NCBI GenBank assembly: GCA_963662155.1
Contig: OY759262.1
Location: 61,948,010 to 62,012,009 of the forward strand
DNA from: Lamellibrachia columna
Taxonomy: Eukaryota; Annelida; Polychaeta; Sabellida; Siboglinidae
DNA: 64,000 nucleotides
Direction of reading: 5' to 3'
The notes below the pieces were generated by a model, which saw only the letters and a list, made by a program, of their open reading frames with translations, was not told the origin of the DNA and did not search any database. Below, piece after piece: positions 52,501 to 55,784 of the stretch. How positions within the stretch are numbered: position 1 is the stretch's first letter; the number at the start of each line of letters is the position of its first letter. Made by a program: the position numbers and the translations under genes.

Positions 52501-53780
52501 GGCAGTCTTCATTAACGAACCCAAGTTATCAGACTTCAAGCAGGTCGTAATTAAGGAGGGCATCCAGGCAGAGTTTGTGGCAGGGGTGCTCATTTGTAAC
52601 AACATGGTCGCTGTTAGGAGGGTAAGTCTTTTTGAAGGATGGCATCCAGGCAGAGTTTGTGCTCATTTGTAACAACATGGTCGCTCGCTGTTAGGAGGGT
52701 AAGTCTTTTAGAGTTTGTGGCAGAGGTGCTCATTTGTACCAACATGGTCACTGTTAGAAGGGTAAGTCTTTTTGAAAGAGGGCATCCAGGCAGAGTTTGT
52801 GGCAGGGGTGCTCATTTGTAACAACATGGTCACTGTTAGGAGGGTAAGTCTTTTTGAAGGAGGGCATCCAGGCAGAGTTTGTGGCAGGGGTGCTCATTTA
52901 TAACAACATGGTCGCTGTTAGGAGGGTAAGTCGTACTGAAGGAGGACATCCAGGCAGAGTTTGTGGCAGGTGTACTCATTTGTAACAACATGGTCGCTGT
53001 TAGGAGGGTAAGTCGTACTGAAGGAGGACATCCAGGCAGAGTTTGTGGCAGGTGTACTCATTTGTAACAACATGGTCGCTGTTAGGAGGGTAAGTCATAC
53101 TGAAGGAGGACATCCAGGCAGAGTTTGTGGCAGGTGTACTCATTTGTAACAACATGGTCGCTGTTAGGAGGGTAAGTCGTACTGAAGGAGGACATCCAGG
53201 CAGAGTTTGTGGCAGGGGTGCTCATTTGTAACAACATGGTCGCCATTAGGTGAGTAATCCTTACTGAAGGATATACACTGTATATATATTTTTGAATGAA
53301 ATGAAATTTATTAGACCAATAATTACAAGTACATATTATAATTTAGTATATACAATAGGTCAGGAGATTCCCGTTATTTTATTCTATGTATTGACTTGCT
53401 GGTATAACAACCAGACCATGTGTATTAGATGGGGTTTTGTATATTCTGTTTGTGATACTGTAAACTTAAAATTGTATTGATATTATATTATTTTTGTATA
53501 GGATGTCAATATATTGCGTATTTACCAGCCCCAGACAGAACTGAAGAAAAGAAGACTGACGGAAGCCACACAAACTGACGGAAGCCACACAAACTTTAAA
53601 TGGCTTTTTTAATTGAGTGCCTTAGCTCACCTGTACGTGCGACCTTGTTGTTGTGGTGATGATGACATGTGGGTGTTGTTGTTTCAGAATGAGGCCGGAC
53701 GACTACAGTTGGAAGGGTGTTTGTGTGACGACTACTACAGAGTACGAGACTTGCTCTATGAACAGTACGCCATCGTGTAG
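9842..53780 (+). CDS. CPSF2: CPSF2 (CPSF100), cleavage and polyadenylation specificity factor subunit 2; 20 coding exons
   Basis: Joined exons: 9842-9990, 10986-11145, 11600-11705, 12042-12171, 13312-13427, 14127-14215, 14931-15029, 15727-15849, 32310-32477, 33143-33246, 35069-35207, 37185-37288, 39542-39593, 41708-41741, 46584-46726, 47426-47566, 50088-50247, 51909-51982, 52487-52621, 53688-53780. The sum is 2319 nt, 772 residues plus TAG, close to vertebrate CPSF2, and similarity runs from MTSIIKL to [13 protein letters not shown]100 is the catalytically dead partner of the endonuclease CPSF73 in pre-mRNA 3' end cleavage. It has a metallo-beta-lactamase fold, beta-CASP insertion and C-terminal dimerisation region. 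Consistent with that, the HxHxDH metal motif is replaced by TYPDPYHLG (about residues 61-69). Several introns carry minisatellites built from splice-junction sequence. Confidence 0.97.
10161..10470 (-). mobile_element. RTE/I-like LINE reverse-transcriptase fragment in intron 1
   Basis: The complement encodes [20 protein letters not shown] and, further on, [20 protein letters not shown] and [11 protein letters not shown]. The first is the reverse-transcriptase catalytic block in decayed form (F-VDD for the usual YADD/FADD); the others are the conserved stretches that follow it. It is truncated on both sides. Confidence 0.75.
10735..10815 (+). mobile_element. SINE tail fragment in intron 1
   Basis: GGACCCTTCTACCTGATTTC and AAAAGATCCCACAAAGGGAG match the tail of the tRNA-headed SINE at 51475-51710. 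Confidence 0.5.
10986..11145 (+). CDS. CPSF2: CPSF2 coding exon 2, with duplicated donor
   Basis: Acceptor TTTCAG at 10985. It encodes the degenerate metal motif ([13 protein letters not shown]) and [16 protein letters not shown], ending phase 0. The donor CAG|GTAATG at 11146 lies in a 36-bp tandem duplication, so an identical donor follows exon position 11181. Using the second donor would add 12 in-frame residues. Intron 2 shows nothing else recognisable. Confidence 0.93.
11113..11192 (+). repeat. 36-bp tandem duplication spanning the exon 2 / intron 2 boundary
   Basis: 11113-11148 and 11149-11184 are identical, and a third partial copy (ATGGGGCA) follows. Each full copy holds the last 33 nt of exon 2 and the GTA of the donor. 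Confidence 0.95.
11600..11705 (+). CDS. CPSF2: CPSF2 coding exon 3
   Basis: Acceptor TGCTTGCAG, donor AAAG|GTACGT. It encodes [20 protein letters not shown] and the SQTVSLK stretch, matching CPSF2 between MYDLYQ and GKGHG. Intron 3 (11706-12041) contains a perfect 31-nt hairpin at 11834-11864 and a short direct repeat (CTCTTCCCTCGGGT, twice). Confidence 0.95.
11834..11864. repeat. perfect hairpin in intron 3
   Basis: 15-nt arms (ATGGCAGAAGGTGTT and its complement) around a single G. Function unknown. Confidence 0.85.
12042..12171 (+). CDS. CPSF2: CPSF2 coding exon 4
   Basis: Acceptor TTGCTGTGCAG, donor AAAG|GTGATG. It encodes [20 protein letters not shown] and the [20 protein letters not shown] block, the most conserved part of the beta-lactamase core (PAGHMIGG). 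Phase 2 at its end. Confidence 0.95.
12880..13290 (+). mobile_element. 3' tail of a CR1/L2-like LINE in intron 4
   Basis: Broken + frames give [19 protein letters not shown], then [21 protein letters not shown] and [12 protein letters not shown]. These are the hallmark end of ORF2 in a LINE family also present at 45270-45720 and 29150-29450. The shared 3' sequence (AAGCCAATGGCTTCCTTGTC) is followed by GATGACAATCTTGTTAA, ending within about 40 nt of the exon 5 acceptor. Confidence 0.75.
13312..13427 (+). CDS. CPSF2: CPSF2 coding exon 5
   Basis: The acceptor TTAATATACAG lies almost at the 3' end of a LINE tail, and the donor ATGA|GTGAGT follows. It encodes [20 protein letters not shown] and the [14 protein letters not shown] block. 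Confidence 0.94.
13489..13699. repeat. minisatellite in intron 5, about 25-bp unit
   Basis: About eight to nine diverged copies of TGTGTCCTAGCCACATCTTC plus TGTTT. The rest of intron 5 (13700-14126) is AT-rich with nothing recognised. Confidence 0.88.
14127..14215 (+). CDS. CPSF2: CPSF2 coding exon 6
   Basis: Acceptor GCTCCACAG, donor CTG|GTATGT. It encodes [20 protein letters not shown] and RVLELAQLL, the entry into the beta-CASP domain. Intron 6 (14216-14930) contains a segment duplicated in intron 8. Confidence 0.95.
14239..14526 (+). repeat. intron segment duplicated at 18902-19182
   Basis: About 290 bases, starting near TTCAGTTCTTTGTAAACCCA, recur in intron 8 with few mismatches. A further related piece continues at 14580-14650 and 19395-19490 (CTACTGGTGCATAAGGCAG). 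Confidence 0.85.
14931..15029 (+). CDS. CPSF2: CPSF2 coding exon 7
   Basis: Acceptor GGTTGTTGTAG, donor CAG|GTGTGT. It encodes [20 protein letters not shown] and [13 protein letters not shown] of the beta-CASP domain. Confidence 0.95.
15545..15660 (-). repeat. dispersed repeat family A, reversed copy in intron 7
   Basis: The complement reads ATCCACTACGACATGCTAAT followed by TCATTTGTACAA, matching the family A edge. The rest of intron 7 shows nothing recognisable. Confidence 0.55.
15727..15849 (+). CDS. CPSF2: CPSF2 coding exon 8
   Basis: Acceptor GCCACCAG, donor AAG|GTATGT. It encodes [20 protein letters not shown] and [21 protein letters not shown]. It is followed by the 16.5-kb intron 8 (15850-32309), which contains the nested receptor gene. 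Confidence 0.95.
15895..16090 (-). mobile_element. LINE ORF2 C-terminal remnant in intron 8
   Basis: The complement carries pieces resembling RPRKNW...[18 protein letters not shown], the common end of several LINE ORF2 proteins. It has stops and is decayed. Confidence 0.5.
17525..17665 (-). mobile_element. tRNA-derived SINE, reversed partial copy in intron 8
   Basis: GTGTGGGATCTTTTACTTCC, then CAGAAGGGACCAACGGCTTT, then a truncated tRNA-like head (complement TGGTGGTTAGAG as A box). Same family as 51475-51710. 17262-17524 upstream is not recognised. Confidence 0.6.
17902..18127. repeat. microsatellites (GTGC/TG)n and (TA)n
   Basis: A TG and CGTG tract (about 17902-17971) is followed by (TA)n of about 90 bp (18037-18127). 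Confidence 0.95.
18420..18730. other. intron 8 segment, unrecognised
   Basis: Low-copy-looking sequence (ATTTGAAATCGGTGCCCCCG and onward), possibly an old transposon relic. No coding signal. Confidence 0.25.
18902..19490 (+). repeat. second copy of the intron 6 segment
   Basis: 18902-19182 repeats 14239-14526, and 19395-19490 repeats 14570-14650. About 210 bases of additional sequence separate the two parts here, so one copy has an insertion or the other a deletion. Confidence 0.85.
19500..20860. other. intron 8 stretch without recognised features
   Basis: AT-rich, with a short CA/TA tract at 20403-20460. No gene, RNA or clear mobile element seen. Confidence 0.4.
20862..21034. repeat. 59-bp tandem repeat, three copies
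   Basis: Unit starting CAGAAAGTTATCAAATAAGT. The copies are nearly identical. A GATGAT microsatellite follows at 21165-21201. Confidence 0.92.
21885..22113. repeat. 28-bp minisatellite, about eight copies
   Basis: Unit GAGCACCACATGGGCCACAC plus TGACCCAT. Confidence 0.92.
22131..22331. repeat. 30-bp tandem repeat, six to seven copies
   Basis: Unit GTACATTTATCTGGAATTAT plus TTGTAGCGAT. Confidence 0.9.
22812..23276. repeat. 58-bp minisatellite, about eight copies
   Basis: Unit TCAGCAGCAGGCCATCACGT through ...CTACATTGTCCCTG. Nearly perfect, with one copy lacking a single G. Confidence 0.95.
23881..24004. repeat. 41-bp tandem repeat, three copies
   Basis: Unit TTGTCCCATAAAACAGTCAA plus CGAGGTAACCAAAGAGAATCA. 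Confidence 0.92.
24590..24888. repeat. 55-bp tandem repeat, five copies
   Basis: Unit GTGTTCTCTGTATCGGCAGA and onward to CACCTGGCGTT. One copy has an 11-bp insertion (CCGGGGTATCC). Confidence 0.92.
25334..25480. repeat. inverted repeat around a (TA)n core
   Basis: 27-bp perfect inverted arms (GATTATAGTACTACAAGGTA plus AGCATAT, and the complement at 25454-25480) enclose a (TA)n tract. A second (TA)n tract follows at 25497-25575. Both lie just downstream of the receptor gene's stop codon. Confidence 0.9.
25697..26848 (-). CDS. rhodopsin-family neuropeptide receptor, NPY/NPF/PrRP-receptor type, nested antisense in CPSF2 intron 8
   Basis: A single open frame of 383 residues with seven hydrophobic helices: TM1 about 35-58 (N50), TM2 68-90 (LSVSD, D78), TM3 103-127, DRYW at 129-132, TM4 147-168, TM5 197-221, TM6 246-268 with CWLP at 258-261, and TM7 about 284-305 with NPLLY at 299-303. 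C105 and C186 can form the canonical disulfide. The NENFRKEL helix 8 and CWLP..F pattern suit the NPY/NPF-receptor branch of class A receptors, which bind amidated peptides and couple to G proteins at the plasma membrane. The subtype and ligand are not decidable by eye. The gene is intronless, and an AT-rich CCATATATATTTAA lies just upstream of the ATG on its strand. It looks intact. Confidence 0.93.
   Translation of the reverse strand: MVDNVVIFNWSEEIRMHIDDPDFDVLRNPLCRGLVVALYVFIIVLGIVGNSIVIYIVARNVKMRNVTNLFIASLSVSDIILCIFSLPLQLHYQLTDNWVFGAFLCHAVFAAFAVPMYASTLTILLIALDRYWLIVHPLTDRMRKRTAMLLLAVSVILPVIVSIPITIYTSLHVISDPTLRISRKYCIEEWPNDMSRKLYSILMFIFQFCVPLACTSFLYYCIWSRLRQRNLLVALPGSRRMQKTTKILTAIVIVFTLCWLPWNMFSLITELSFTKVHGAHFKLIDILLKLVAKSSSSINPLLYCWLNENFRKELNLIATYFQPSQVPSSSTRSGFHRRIHGRQRQMSRNSFQLQMGVLQMGRNLTLIADATTTFMTTDTMLAT
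26932..26975. repeat. short tandem repeat CCACTGATAAGTC, three copies
   Basis: Upstream of the receptor gene. Probably incidental, though it lies in its likely promoter region. Confidence 0.7.
26980..27615. other. intron 8 stretch, nothing recognised
   Basis: A short ACACATGCAC tract at 27479-27530; otherwise no features. The 5' region of the nested receptor may lie here. Confidence 0.4.
27620..28406. repeat. (TCCC)n microsatellite, about 790 bp
   Basis: Nearly uninterrupted TCCC/GGGA tract with a handful of CTCC or CCCC phase breaks (near 27760, 27992, 28127, 28145, 28163 and 28190). It is purine-only (GGGA) on the complement, so it can form triplex and G-quadruplex structures. Long open frames within it are artefacts of the repeat. 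Confidence 0.97.
28430..29140. other. intron 8 stretch, no features
   Basis: No gene or mobile element recognised. A short GTGTATGATACTC repeat lies at 28988-29033. Confidence 0.4.
29150..29455 (+). mobile_element. decayed LINE ORF2 tail
   Basis: Follows the same order as the LINE tails at 12880 and 45270: AACACAAAAAAGAGCAACTA, then AAAAGGAGTCCAAATAGAAG, TGATAGAAATATTTGCTTCA and AGTAGAACTTGAGGACAC. It has many stops. Confidence 0.6.
29460..30430. other. intron 8 stretch, nothing recognised
   Basis: AT-rich, then a few GACCCGGAGTGACCCGGA repeats near 30230-30270. Confidence 0.4.
30437..30738. repeat. 51-bp tandem repeat, about six copies
   Basis: Unit TGTCACGACTACACACTTCC through ...GTCTACCATCCATC. 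Confidence 0.92.
30885..31471. mobile_element. probable longer relative of the TA-flanked MITE at 37496-37783
   Basis: Begins near GACATATTAAGCGTAAAGTA and ends ...GCATGTATGCTTAATAGGTC, matching the two ends of the MITE in intron 12, with extra interior sequence. A reversed family A repeat lies just upstream at 30750-30850. Confidence 0.5.
31499..32335 (+). repeat. minisatellite of exon 9 acceptor sequence, about 22 copies
   Basis: Units of 34-43 bp (GTAGATGTTGTTGTTGTAG then GTTGTACTGGCCAGTGGACC). The last copy is the genuine intron 8 / exon 9 boundary: TTGTTGTAG|GTTGTACTGGCC encodes VVLASGPD. Every upstream unit therefore carries an AG acceptor plus the first codons of exon 9. Length varies in steps of three through the number of GTT triplets. 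Confidence 0.95.
32310..32477 (+). CDS. CPSF2: CPSF2 coding exon 9
   Basis: It encodes [20 protein letters not shown], then [20 protein letters not shown] and [10 protein letters not shown] (beta-CASP end). Acceptor GTTGTTGTAG, donor GAA|GTAAGC. Its first 28 nt are the last unit of a minisatellite. Intron 9 (32478-33142) is T-rich, with an unrecognised segment near 32795-32960. Confidence 0.94.
33143..33246 (+). CDS. CPSF2: CPSF2 coding exon 10
   Basis: Acceptor GTGTTGTAG, donor AA|GTATGT. It encodes [20 protein letters not shown] and [15 protein letters not shown], a charged helix matching the CPSF2 RKRVKLEGKELEEYL region. Confidence 0.93.
33250..34335. other. intron 10 stretch, nothing recognised
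   Basis: No gene. 33420-33720 has the look of a transposon fragment but no ends were found. Confidence 0.35.
34340..34818. repeat. 38-39-bp AT-rich minisatellite in intron 10, about 12 copies
   Basis: Unit CTATTCTAACATCATGTCAT plus ATAATATAAACTATATAT. Confidence 0.94.
35069..35207 (+). CDS. CPSF2: CPSF2 coding exon 11
   Basis: Acceptor TTGCGCGATAG (poor pyrimidine tract), donor GAG|GTAAGT. It encodes [20 protein letters not shown] and [11 protein letters not shown], the acidic SSDESD linker and DLMMK motif of CPSF2. The donor runs straight into a minisatellite and the frame stays open through its first nine or ten units. Confidence 0.93.
35216..36290. repeat. 21-bp minisatellite starting at the exon 11 donor, about 50 copies
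   Basis: Unit GTGTGGACCCTGCACTAGAGG with variants TATCGACCCTG and GTGTTCTCCTGCACTAGAGG. The motif GTAAGTTCT occurs at both ends: the true donor at 35208 and GAGG|GTAAGTTCT at 36272. Internal units carry GGTGTGTTCT, like decayed donors. Read from exon 11, the array encodes DPALEG repeats for about 70 residues. Confidence 0.95.
36570..36665 (-). mobile_element. tRNA-like SINE head in intron 11
   Basis: The complement reads GTGGTGGTTAGCACATCTGC (A-box-like) and TCTGGGTTCAAAACCCAGAC (B-box-like). The associated body is probably 36385-36570. It is not a functional tRNA as far as I can see. The rest of intron 11 (36670-37184) is unrecognised. Confidence 0.45.
37185..37288 (+). CDS. CPSF2: CPSF2 coding exon 12
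   Basis: Acceptor TATGTTCATAG, donor ATCAG|GTTTGT. It encodes [20 protein letters not shown] and [10 protein letters not shown], a nearly invariant segment. To my knowledge this region of CPSF100 corresponds to the motif that docks CPSF160-WDR33. Confidence 0.95.
37496..37783. mobile_element. MITE with 25-bp terminal inverted repeats and TA target duplication
   Basis: The left end is CCATATTTAACCTATTAAGC plus ATACA. The right end, complemented, is CCGTATTTGACCTATTAAGC plus ATACA (23 of 25 matches). TA flanks both sides (37494-37495 and 37784-37785), as for Tc1/mariner-type elements. 288 bp, no coding capacity. Confidence 0.75.
38233..39050. repeat. 20-bp minisatellite in intron 12, about 41 copies
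   Basis: Unit ACATGTACATTATTACAGCA, extremely homogeneous toward the 3' side. It is open in all three + frames because three units are 60 bp without a stop; not a gene. A CA-rich microsatellite follows at 39188-39262. Confidence 0.96.
39419..39495 (-). mobile_element. pogo/Tigger-like terminal fragment in intron 12
   Basis: The complement begins TACAGTGGAACCTCGCTATT followed by AAGGTCACACTCGAG, the typical terminal sequence of pogo/Tigger-type elements. Only one end is seen. Confidence 0.5.
39542..39593 (+). CDS. CPSF2: CPSF2 coding exon 13
   Basis: 52 nt. Acceptor GATGTTTCAG, donor ATG|GTATGT. It encodes [17 protein letters not shown], aligned with the CPSF2 PEDFLVPELQATEEEK segment. Confidence 0.9.
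40270..40795. repeat. 28-bp minisatellite in intron 13, about 19 copies
   Basis: Unit CATGTTGGTCCTTGTTAGGT plus GCACCATT. A block of about seven units is itself duplicated (40385-40560 resembles 40550-40730). The remaining parts of intron 13 (39600-40260 and 40800-41700) show no gene; 39640-39740 (CTGGCCTGTTGGGCCAGTAG) may be a transposon relic. Confidence 0.93.
41708..41741 (+). CDS. CPSF2: CPSF2 coding exon 14 (34 nt)
   Basis: A very short exon encoding [11 protein letters not shown] plus one base. Acceptor GGTTGTTGCAG, donor CAAG|GTACGG. It bridges phase 0 to phase 1 and matches the variable acidic DEPMDQD linker before SDVPTK. Without it the frame between exons 13 and 15 breaks. Confidence 0.85.
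41811..43676. repeat. 26-bp minisatellite in intron 14, about 72 copies
   Basis: Unit CTCTAGTATCCACTACGACA plus TGCTAG, with transition variants (ATGACATG, GTGATGTG). The array runs directly into a family A dispersed repeat (43675-43800, CTCATTTGTGCAAGTTTGTT). The unit equals the edge of that family in its other copies, so the array seems to have grown from it. Confidence 0.96.
43675..43800 (+). repeat. dispersed repeat family A, copy abutting the 26-bp array
   Basis: TTGGTGAAAACATCGGACAA followed by TCTATTAAATTATTTTTGAC, shared with 3190-3290 and 52090-52200. Confidence 0.6.
43800..44908. other. intron 14 stretch, nothing recognised
   Basis: No gene. Small frames on both strands lack motifs. 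Confidence 0.4.
44909..46194. mobile_element. hAT-like DNA transposon with nested LINE, intron 14
   Basis: The left end is CAGGGGTAGAACTACCCACT. The right end, complemented, is CAGGGGTAGAACTTCAGCAT. Subterminal ACTAGTAAA blocks are repeated on both sides. The flanks CACATCCC (44901-44908) and CACCCCTG (46195-46202) are a possible mutated 8-bp target duplication. A short + frame ending in a Ser/Asp-rich tail ([13 protein letters not shown], about 45940-45998) may be a transposase relic. A LINE tail is inserted inside. Confidence 0.65.
45270..45720 (+). mobile_element. LINE ORF2 tail nested in the hAT-like element
   Basis: Encodes [40 protein letters not shown] and [18 protein letters not shown]. 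It has a single in-frame stop (TAG near 45372) in the 45300-45617 stretch. It ends with GATGGCAATCTTGTTAAATC and a short CTTGTTAA repeat, the type of end seen in CR1-like LINEs. It is the best preserved of the three tails. Confidence 0.8.
46584..46726 (+). CDS. CPSF2: CPSF2 coding exon 15
   Basis: Acceptor TTCTATTTTGCAG, donor CTG|GTGAGT. It encodes [39 protein letters not shown] and GQTKPREL, the conserved return to the beta-lactamase fold (FEGRSDG). Confidence 0.95.
46795..47030. mobile_element. LINE 3' fragments in intron 15
   Basis: 46795-46870 on the complement matches the 3' end of the LINE tails (AAGCCAATGGCTTCCTTGTC). 46885-47030 on the + strand has LINE ORF2 end-like pieces ([20 protein letters not shown]). 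Both decayed. 47030-47425 is unrecognised. Confidence 0.5.
47426..47566 (+). CDS. CPSF2: CPSF2 coding exon 16
   Basis: Acceptor TTCTGTATAG, donor CAG|GTCTGT. It encodes [39 protein letters not shown] and TTESHIYQ, matching the IIVHG and THIYQ blocks of CPSF2. Confidence 0.94.
48012..48106. repeat. 15-bp tandem repeat in intron 16
   Basis: About six copies of GTGTTATCTAGTACG. Confidence 0.85.
48268..49040. repeat. 60-bp minisatellite in intron 16, about 13 copies
   Basis: Unit AACTTAGTTGTGTAAATCTT through ...CAGTTACAGTCAATAAC. The first five units are identical to each other; later units differ only by loss of a GT dinucleotide (58 bp). No spacers, so not a CRISPR-like array. Confidence 0.97.
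49340..50087. repeat. 45-bp minisatellite ending at the exon 17 acceptor, about 16 copies
   Basis: Unit TGTGTTTGTGTGTTCAGTAA plus AACTATAACTGTGTCATGTCAGTGT. The last unit changes TTCAG to TTTAG and becomes the true acceptor (50086-50087). Each earlier unit carries the same pyrimidine/GT-rich tract with an AG. Confidence 0.95.
50088..50247 (+). CDS. CPSF2: CPSF2 coding exon 17
   Basis: Acceptor TGTGTGTTTAG, donor ACAG|GTGAGG. It encodes [40 protein letters not shown] and the stretch to MIT, the start of the C-terminal domain that pairs with CPSF73 ([23 protein letters not shown] in vertebrates). Confidence 0.95.
50400..51225 (+). mobile_element. L2/CR1-like LINE ORF2 C-terminal half in intron 17
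   Basis: Broken frames give [56 protein letters not shown] and LPVQY, the conserved end of L2/Rex-type reverse transcriptases. At least two frameshifts are present. A CGCCTCAGCACACTGGTCAC tandem expansion at about 50560-50642 interrupts it. Confidence 0.8.
51475..51710 (+). mobile_element. tRNA-headed SINE in intron 17
   Basis: The head has an A box (TGGTCTAATGG, in GTGGTCTAATGGTTAGAGC) and a B box (GGTTTGATTCC) spaced as in a tRNA. The body ends TCTACCGGATGTCTATGCCA and AAAGATCCCATGCAGGGAAA. The body recurs at 10735-10815, 17525-17665 (-), 55785-55945 (-) and 59285-59600, defining a dispersed family. Confidence 0.7.
51909..51982 (+). CDS. CPSF2: CPSF2 coding exon 18
   Basis: Acceptor GTTTGTAG, donor CCAG|GTACGT. 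It encodes [20 protein letters not shown] plus SQNQ. It is shorter than the vertebrate counterpart, which carries an extra linker of roughly 30 residues before EIIPTLEPLP. Confidence 0.88.
52085..52390 (+). repeat. dispersed repeat family A, copy in intron 18
   Basis: ATCGACTACAACATGCTAAC then TCATTTGTGCAAACATGTTA, parallel to 3170-3480, including the downstream AGCCCTATA and CACACTTTC segments. Confidence 0.6.
52487..52621 (+). CDS. CPSF2: CPSF2 coding exon 19
   Basis: Acceptor GTGTTTACAG, donor AGG|GTAAGT. It encodes [40 protein letters not shown] and VAVRR, nearly invariant in CPSF2. Its last 66 nt plus 16 nt of intron form the unit of the following array. Confidence 0.95.
52556..53262 (+). 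repeat. 82-bp tandem array of exon 19 end plus donor, about 8 copies
   Basis: CATCCAGGCAGAG recurs at 52561, 52643, 52783, 52865, 52947, 53029, 53111 and 53193 (period 82; one truncated unit lies near 52711). Each unit contains coding sequence [20 protein letters not shown] and GAGG|GTAAGT. The last unit ends ATTAG|GTGAGT, also a good donor. 82 is not a multiple of three, so use of a later donor would shift the frame. Confidence 0.96.
53688..53780 (+). CDS. CPSF2: CPSF2 coding exon 20 (terminal)
   Basis: Acceptor TTGTTGTTTCAG. It encodes [20 protein letters not shown] and [10 protein letters not shown] followed by TAG, the exact CPSF2 C terminus. Intron 19 outside the array holds a short GACGGAAGCCACACAAACT duplication at 53556-53597. 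Confidence 0.96.
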   Translation, partial: NEAGRLQLEGCLCDDYYRVRDLLYEQYAIV

Positions 53781-53817
53781 TTTGAGCAAGAACTGACTGA
53801 ACGAACCAAATGTTGTA

Positions 53818-54545
53818 CGAGGAGTCTACTGTTGCCTAGTAGACACAATTGAGTCTACTATTGCCTAGTAGGCACAATTGAGTCTACTGTTGCCTAGTAG
53901 GCACAATTGAGTCTACTGTTGCCTAGTAGGCACAATTGTGTCTACTATTGCCTAGTAGGCACAATTGAGTCTACTATTGCCTATTAGGCACAATTGAGTC
54001 TACTGTTGCCTAGTAGGCACAATTGTGTCTACTATTGCCTAGTAGGCACAATTGTGTCTACTATTGCCTAGTAGGCACAATTGAGTCTACTATTGCCTAG
54101 TAGGCACAATTGTGTCTACTATTGCCTAGTAGGCACAATTGAGTCTACTATTGCCTAGTAGGCACAATTGTGTATACTATTGCCTAGTAGGCACAATTGA
54201 GTATACTATTGCCTAGTAGGCACAATTGTGTCTACTATTGCCTAGTAGGCACAATTGTGTCTACTATTGCCTAGTAGGCACAATTGTGTCTACTATTGCC
54301 TAGTAGGCACAATTGTGTCTACTATTGCCTAGTAGGCACAATTGAGTCTACTATTGCCTAGTAGGGACAATTGTGTCTACTATTGCCTAGTAGGCACAAT
54401 TGTGTCTACTATTGCCTAGTAGGCACAATTGTGTCTACTATTGCCTAGTAGGCACAATTGTGTGTACTATTGCCTAGTAGGCACAATTGTGTCTACTATT
54501 GCCTAGTAGGCACAATTGTGTCTACTATTGCCTAGTAGACACAAT
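53818..54545 (+). repeat. 29-bp minisatellite in the CPSF2 3' UTR, about 25 copies
   Basis: Unit GTCTACTATTGCCTAGTAGG plus CACAATTGT. Each unit contains the inverted repeat TGCCTA-G-TAGGCA, and the larger CTACT...AGTAG, so the RNA can form a row of small hairpins. It starts about 40 nt after the stop codon. Confidence 0.95.
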
Positions 54546-54772
54546 TGCAAGTGCAAAAATGTGCTGCCAACAACCACCGATATCCATTCCAGTGTTCAGT
54601 ACTTTATCTCATGTAAATGACTCGAAGGGATGTGTTGTTCCCGGTTTAGCATTATATGTGAAGCGAATGCTTCTAGTTGTGCATCTGGTCAAAGAGATGT
54701 GTCTATAAAGGCAAGCAAGCGAGTGATGAGATTTGTGCCTAACATATAGCGGTTGTGTTTCTCTTGTTATGT

Positions 54773-54778
54773 AATAAA
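54773..54778 (+). terminator. CPSF2: CPSF2 polyadenylation signal AATAAA
   Basis: Canonical AATAAA followed within about 10-30 nt by GT-rich sequence (TGTGTAGTTTTT). It is the first such hexamer after the stop codon that I noticed, giving a 3' UTR near 1 kb. Confidence 0.75.
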
Positions 54779-54799
54779 TGTGTAGTTTTTAATTTTCGC

Positions 54800-55780
54800 T
54801 GTGACATTCTTTCAAGTACTGCCTTCTGGGGAGTCATTGATGGTCCCTCGGATTGATGGTCCGTCAGAACGAGGGTGACATATGCCAAAGGTCAGTCTCA
54901 AACCTGAGGTGACTCTCTAGATCTTGGTGCACTGGGGTCAGGAGGTTCCTGGTGGAAGTGAGGCTTGGCCTGGGTTCCTCTCCTTTCACCTCTGCCTCGT
55001 TCAGTATGCCGTCTGTCTTGAAGCAGGCTGGTGGCTGCAGGGTTGTGAGGTGCCAAAGTGGATGGTCAGCGGCCTGGTCCTCCCAGTTTGTAAATGTTGA
55101 TGGGGAGTATTAGCATTCACTGCATGGCACAAATTTGACTGACCTATTCCCAACTATGACACTTGTGACAAGTCATCATAATTATTACTATTATAAAGTC
55201 ACAGAATGTTGTGTGACACACATGCAGTTACAATGTCACCCACGACAAACTATAACATTTGACACTTCACCTTGTTGATATGAACACTGGTTCAATTTGT
55301 CCTGGGAAGTATTCAGCAACACTACAAAAGCATAACATAATTCCACCACCAGATGGAGTGAACACAGTTTCCCAGGCTATGAAACAGCAACAAAAGAGAT
55401 TCCCAGTGCCCTTAATTGAGACTTCCATATTATTGCCTCTATTTAAAGTAAAACAGATTTCAATAGTATAATAGAATTATAACCTTTGGTAGCCTACCTA
55501 GTAATAAGGTTGACTCGCTGCGGAACTGGTTGAATATTTTATTGCAACATTTAGCCAAGTGATTCCCTCGAAAAAACATTGTTTTATGATGTGGTGTTGT
55601 TAAAACGTTGTGAGGAATTTAGCCCACTTTTTACTTTGTATGGTTTGTATTACGAGCTGTGGTGCACGCAAAAGCTATTGACTTAAAAACATTCAACTCC
55701 AAACAGCCCTGTCGTGGGCTAACATATAGGAGTGGTTTATTTTCAGTTTTCCTTGTTTACAGTTAATGAGTCAACGAAAG
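54800..55780. other. intergenic, nothing recognised
   Basis: No gene, RNA or clear element in either strand. Confidence 0.4.
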
Positions 55781-55784
55781 GTTT

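Noticed and set aside
53291..53480. + strand 62-aa frame between exon 19 and exon 20
   Set aside because: AT-rich, no CPSF2 similarity, and CPSF2 phases join exon 19 directly to exon 20.
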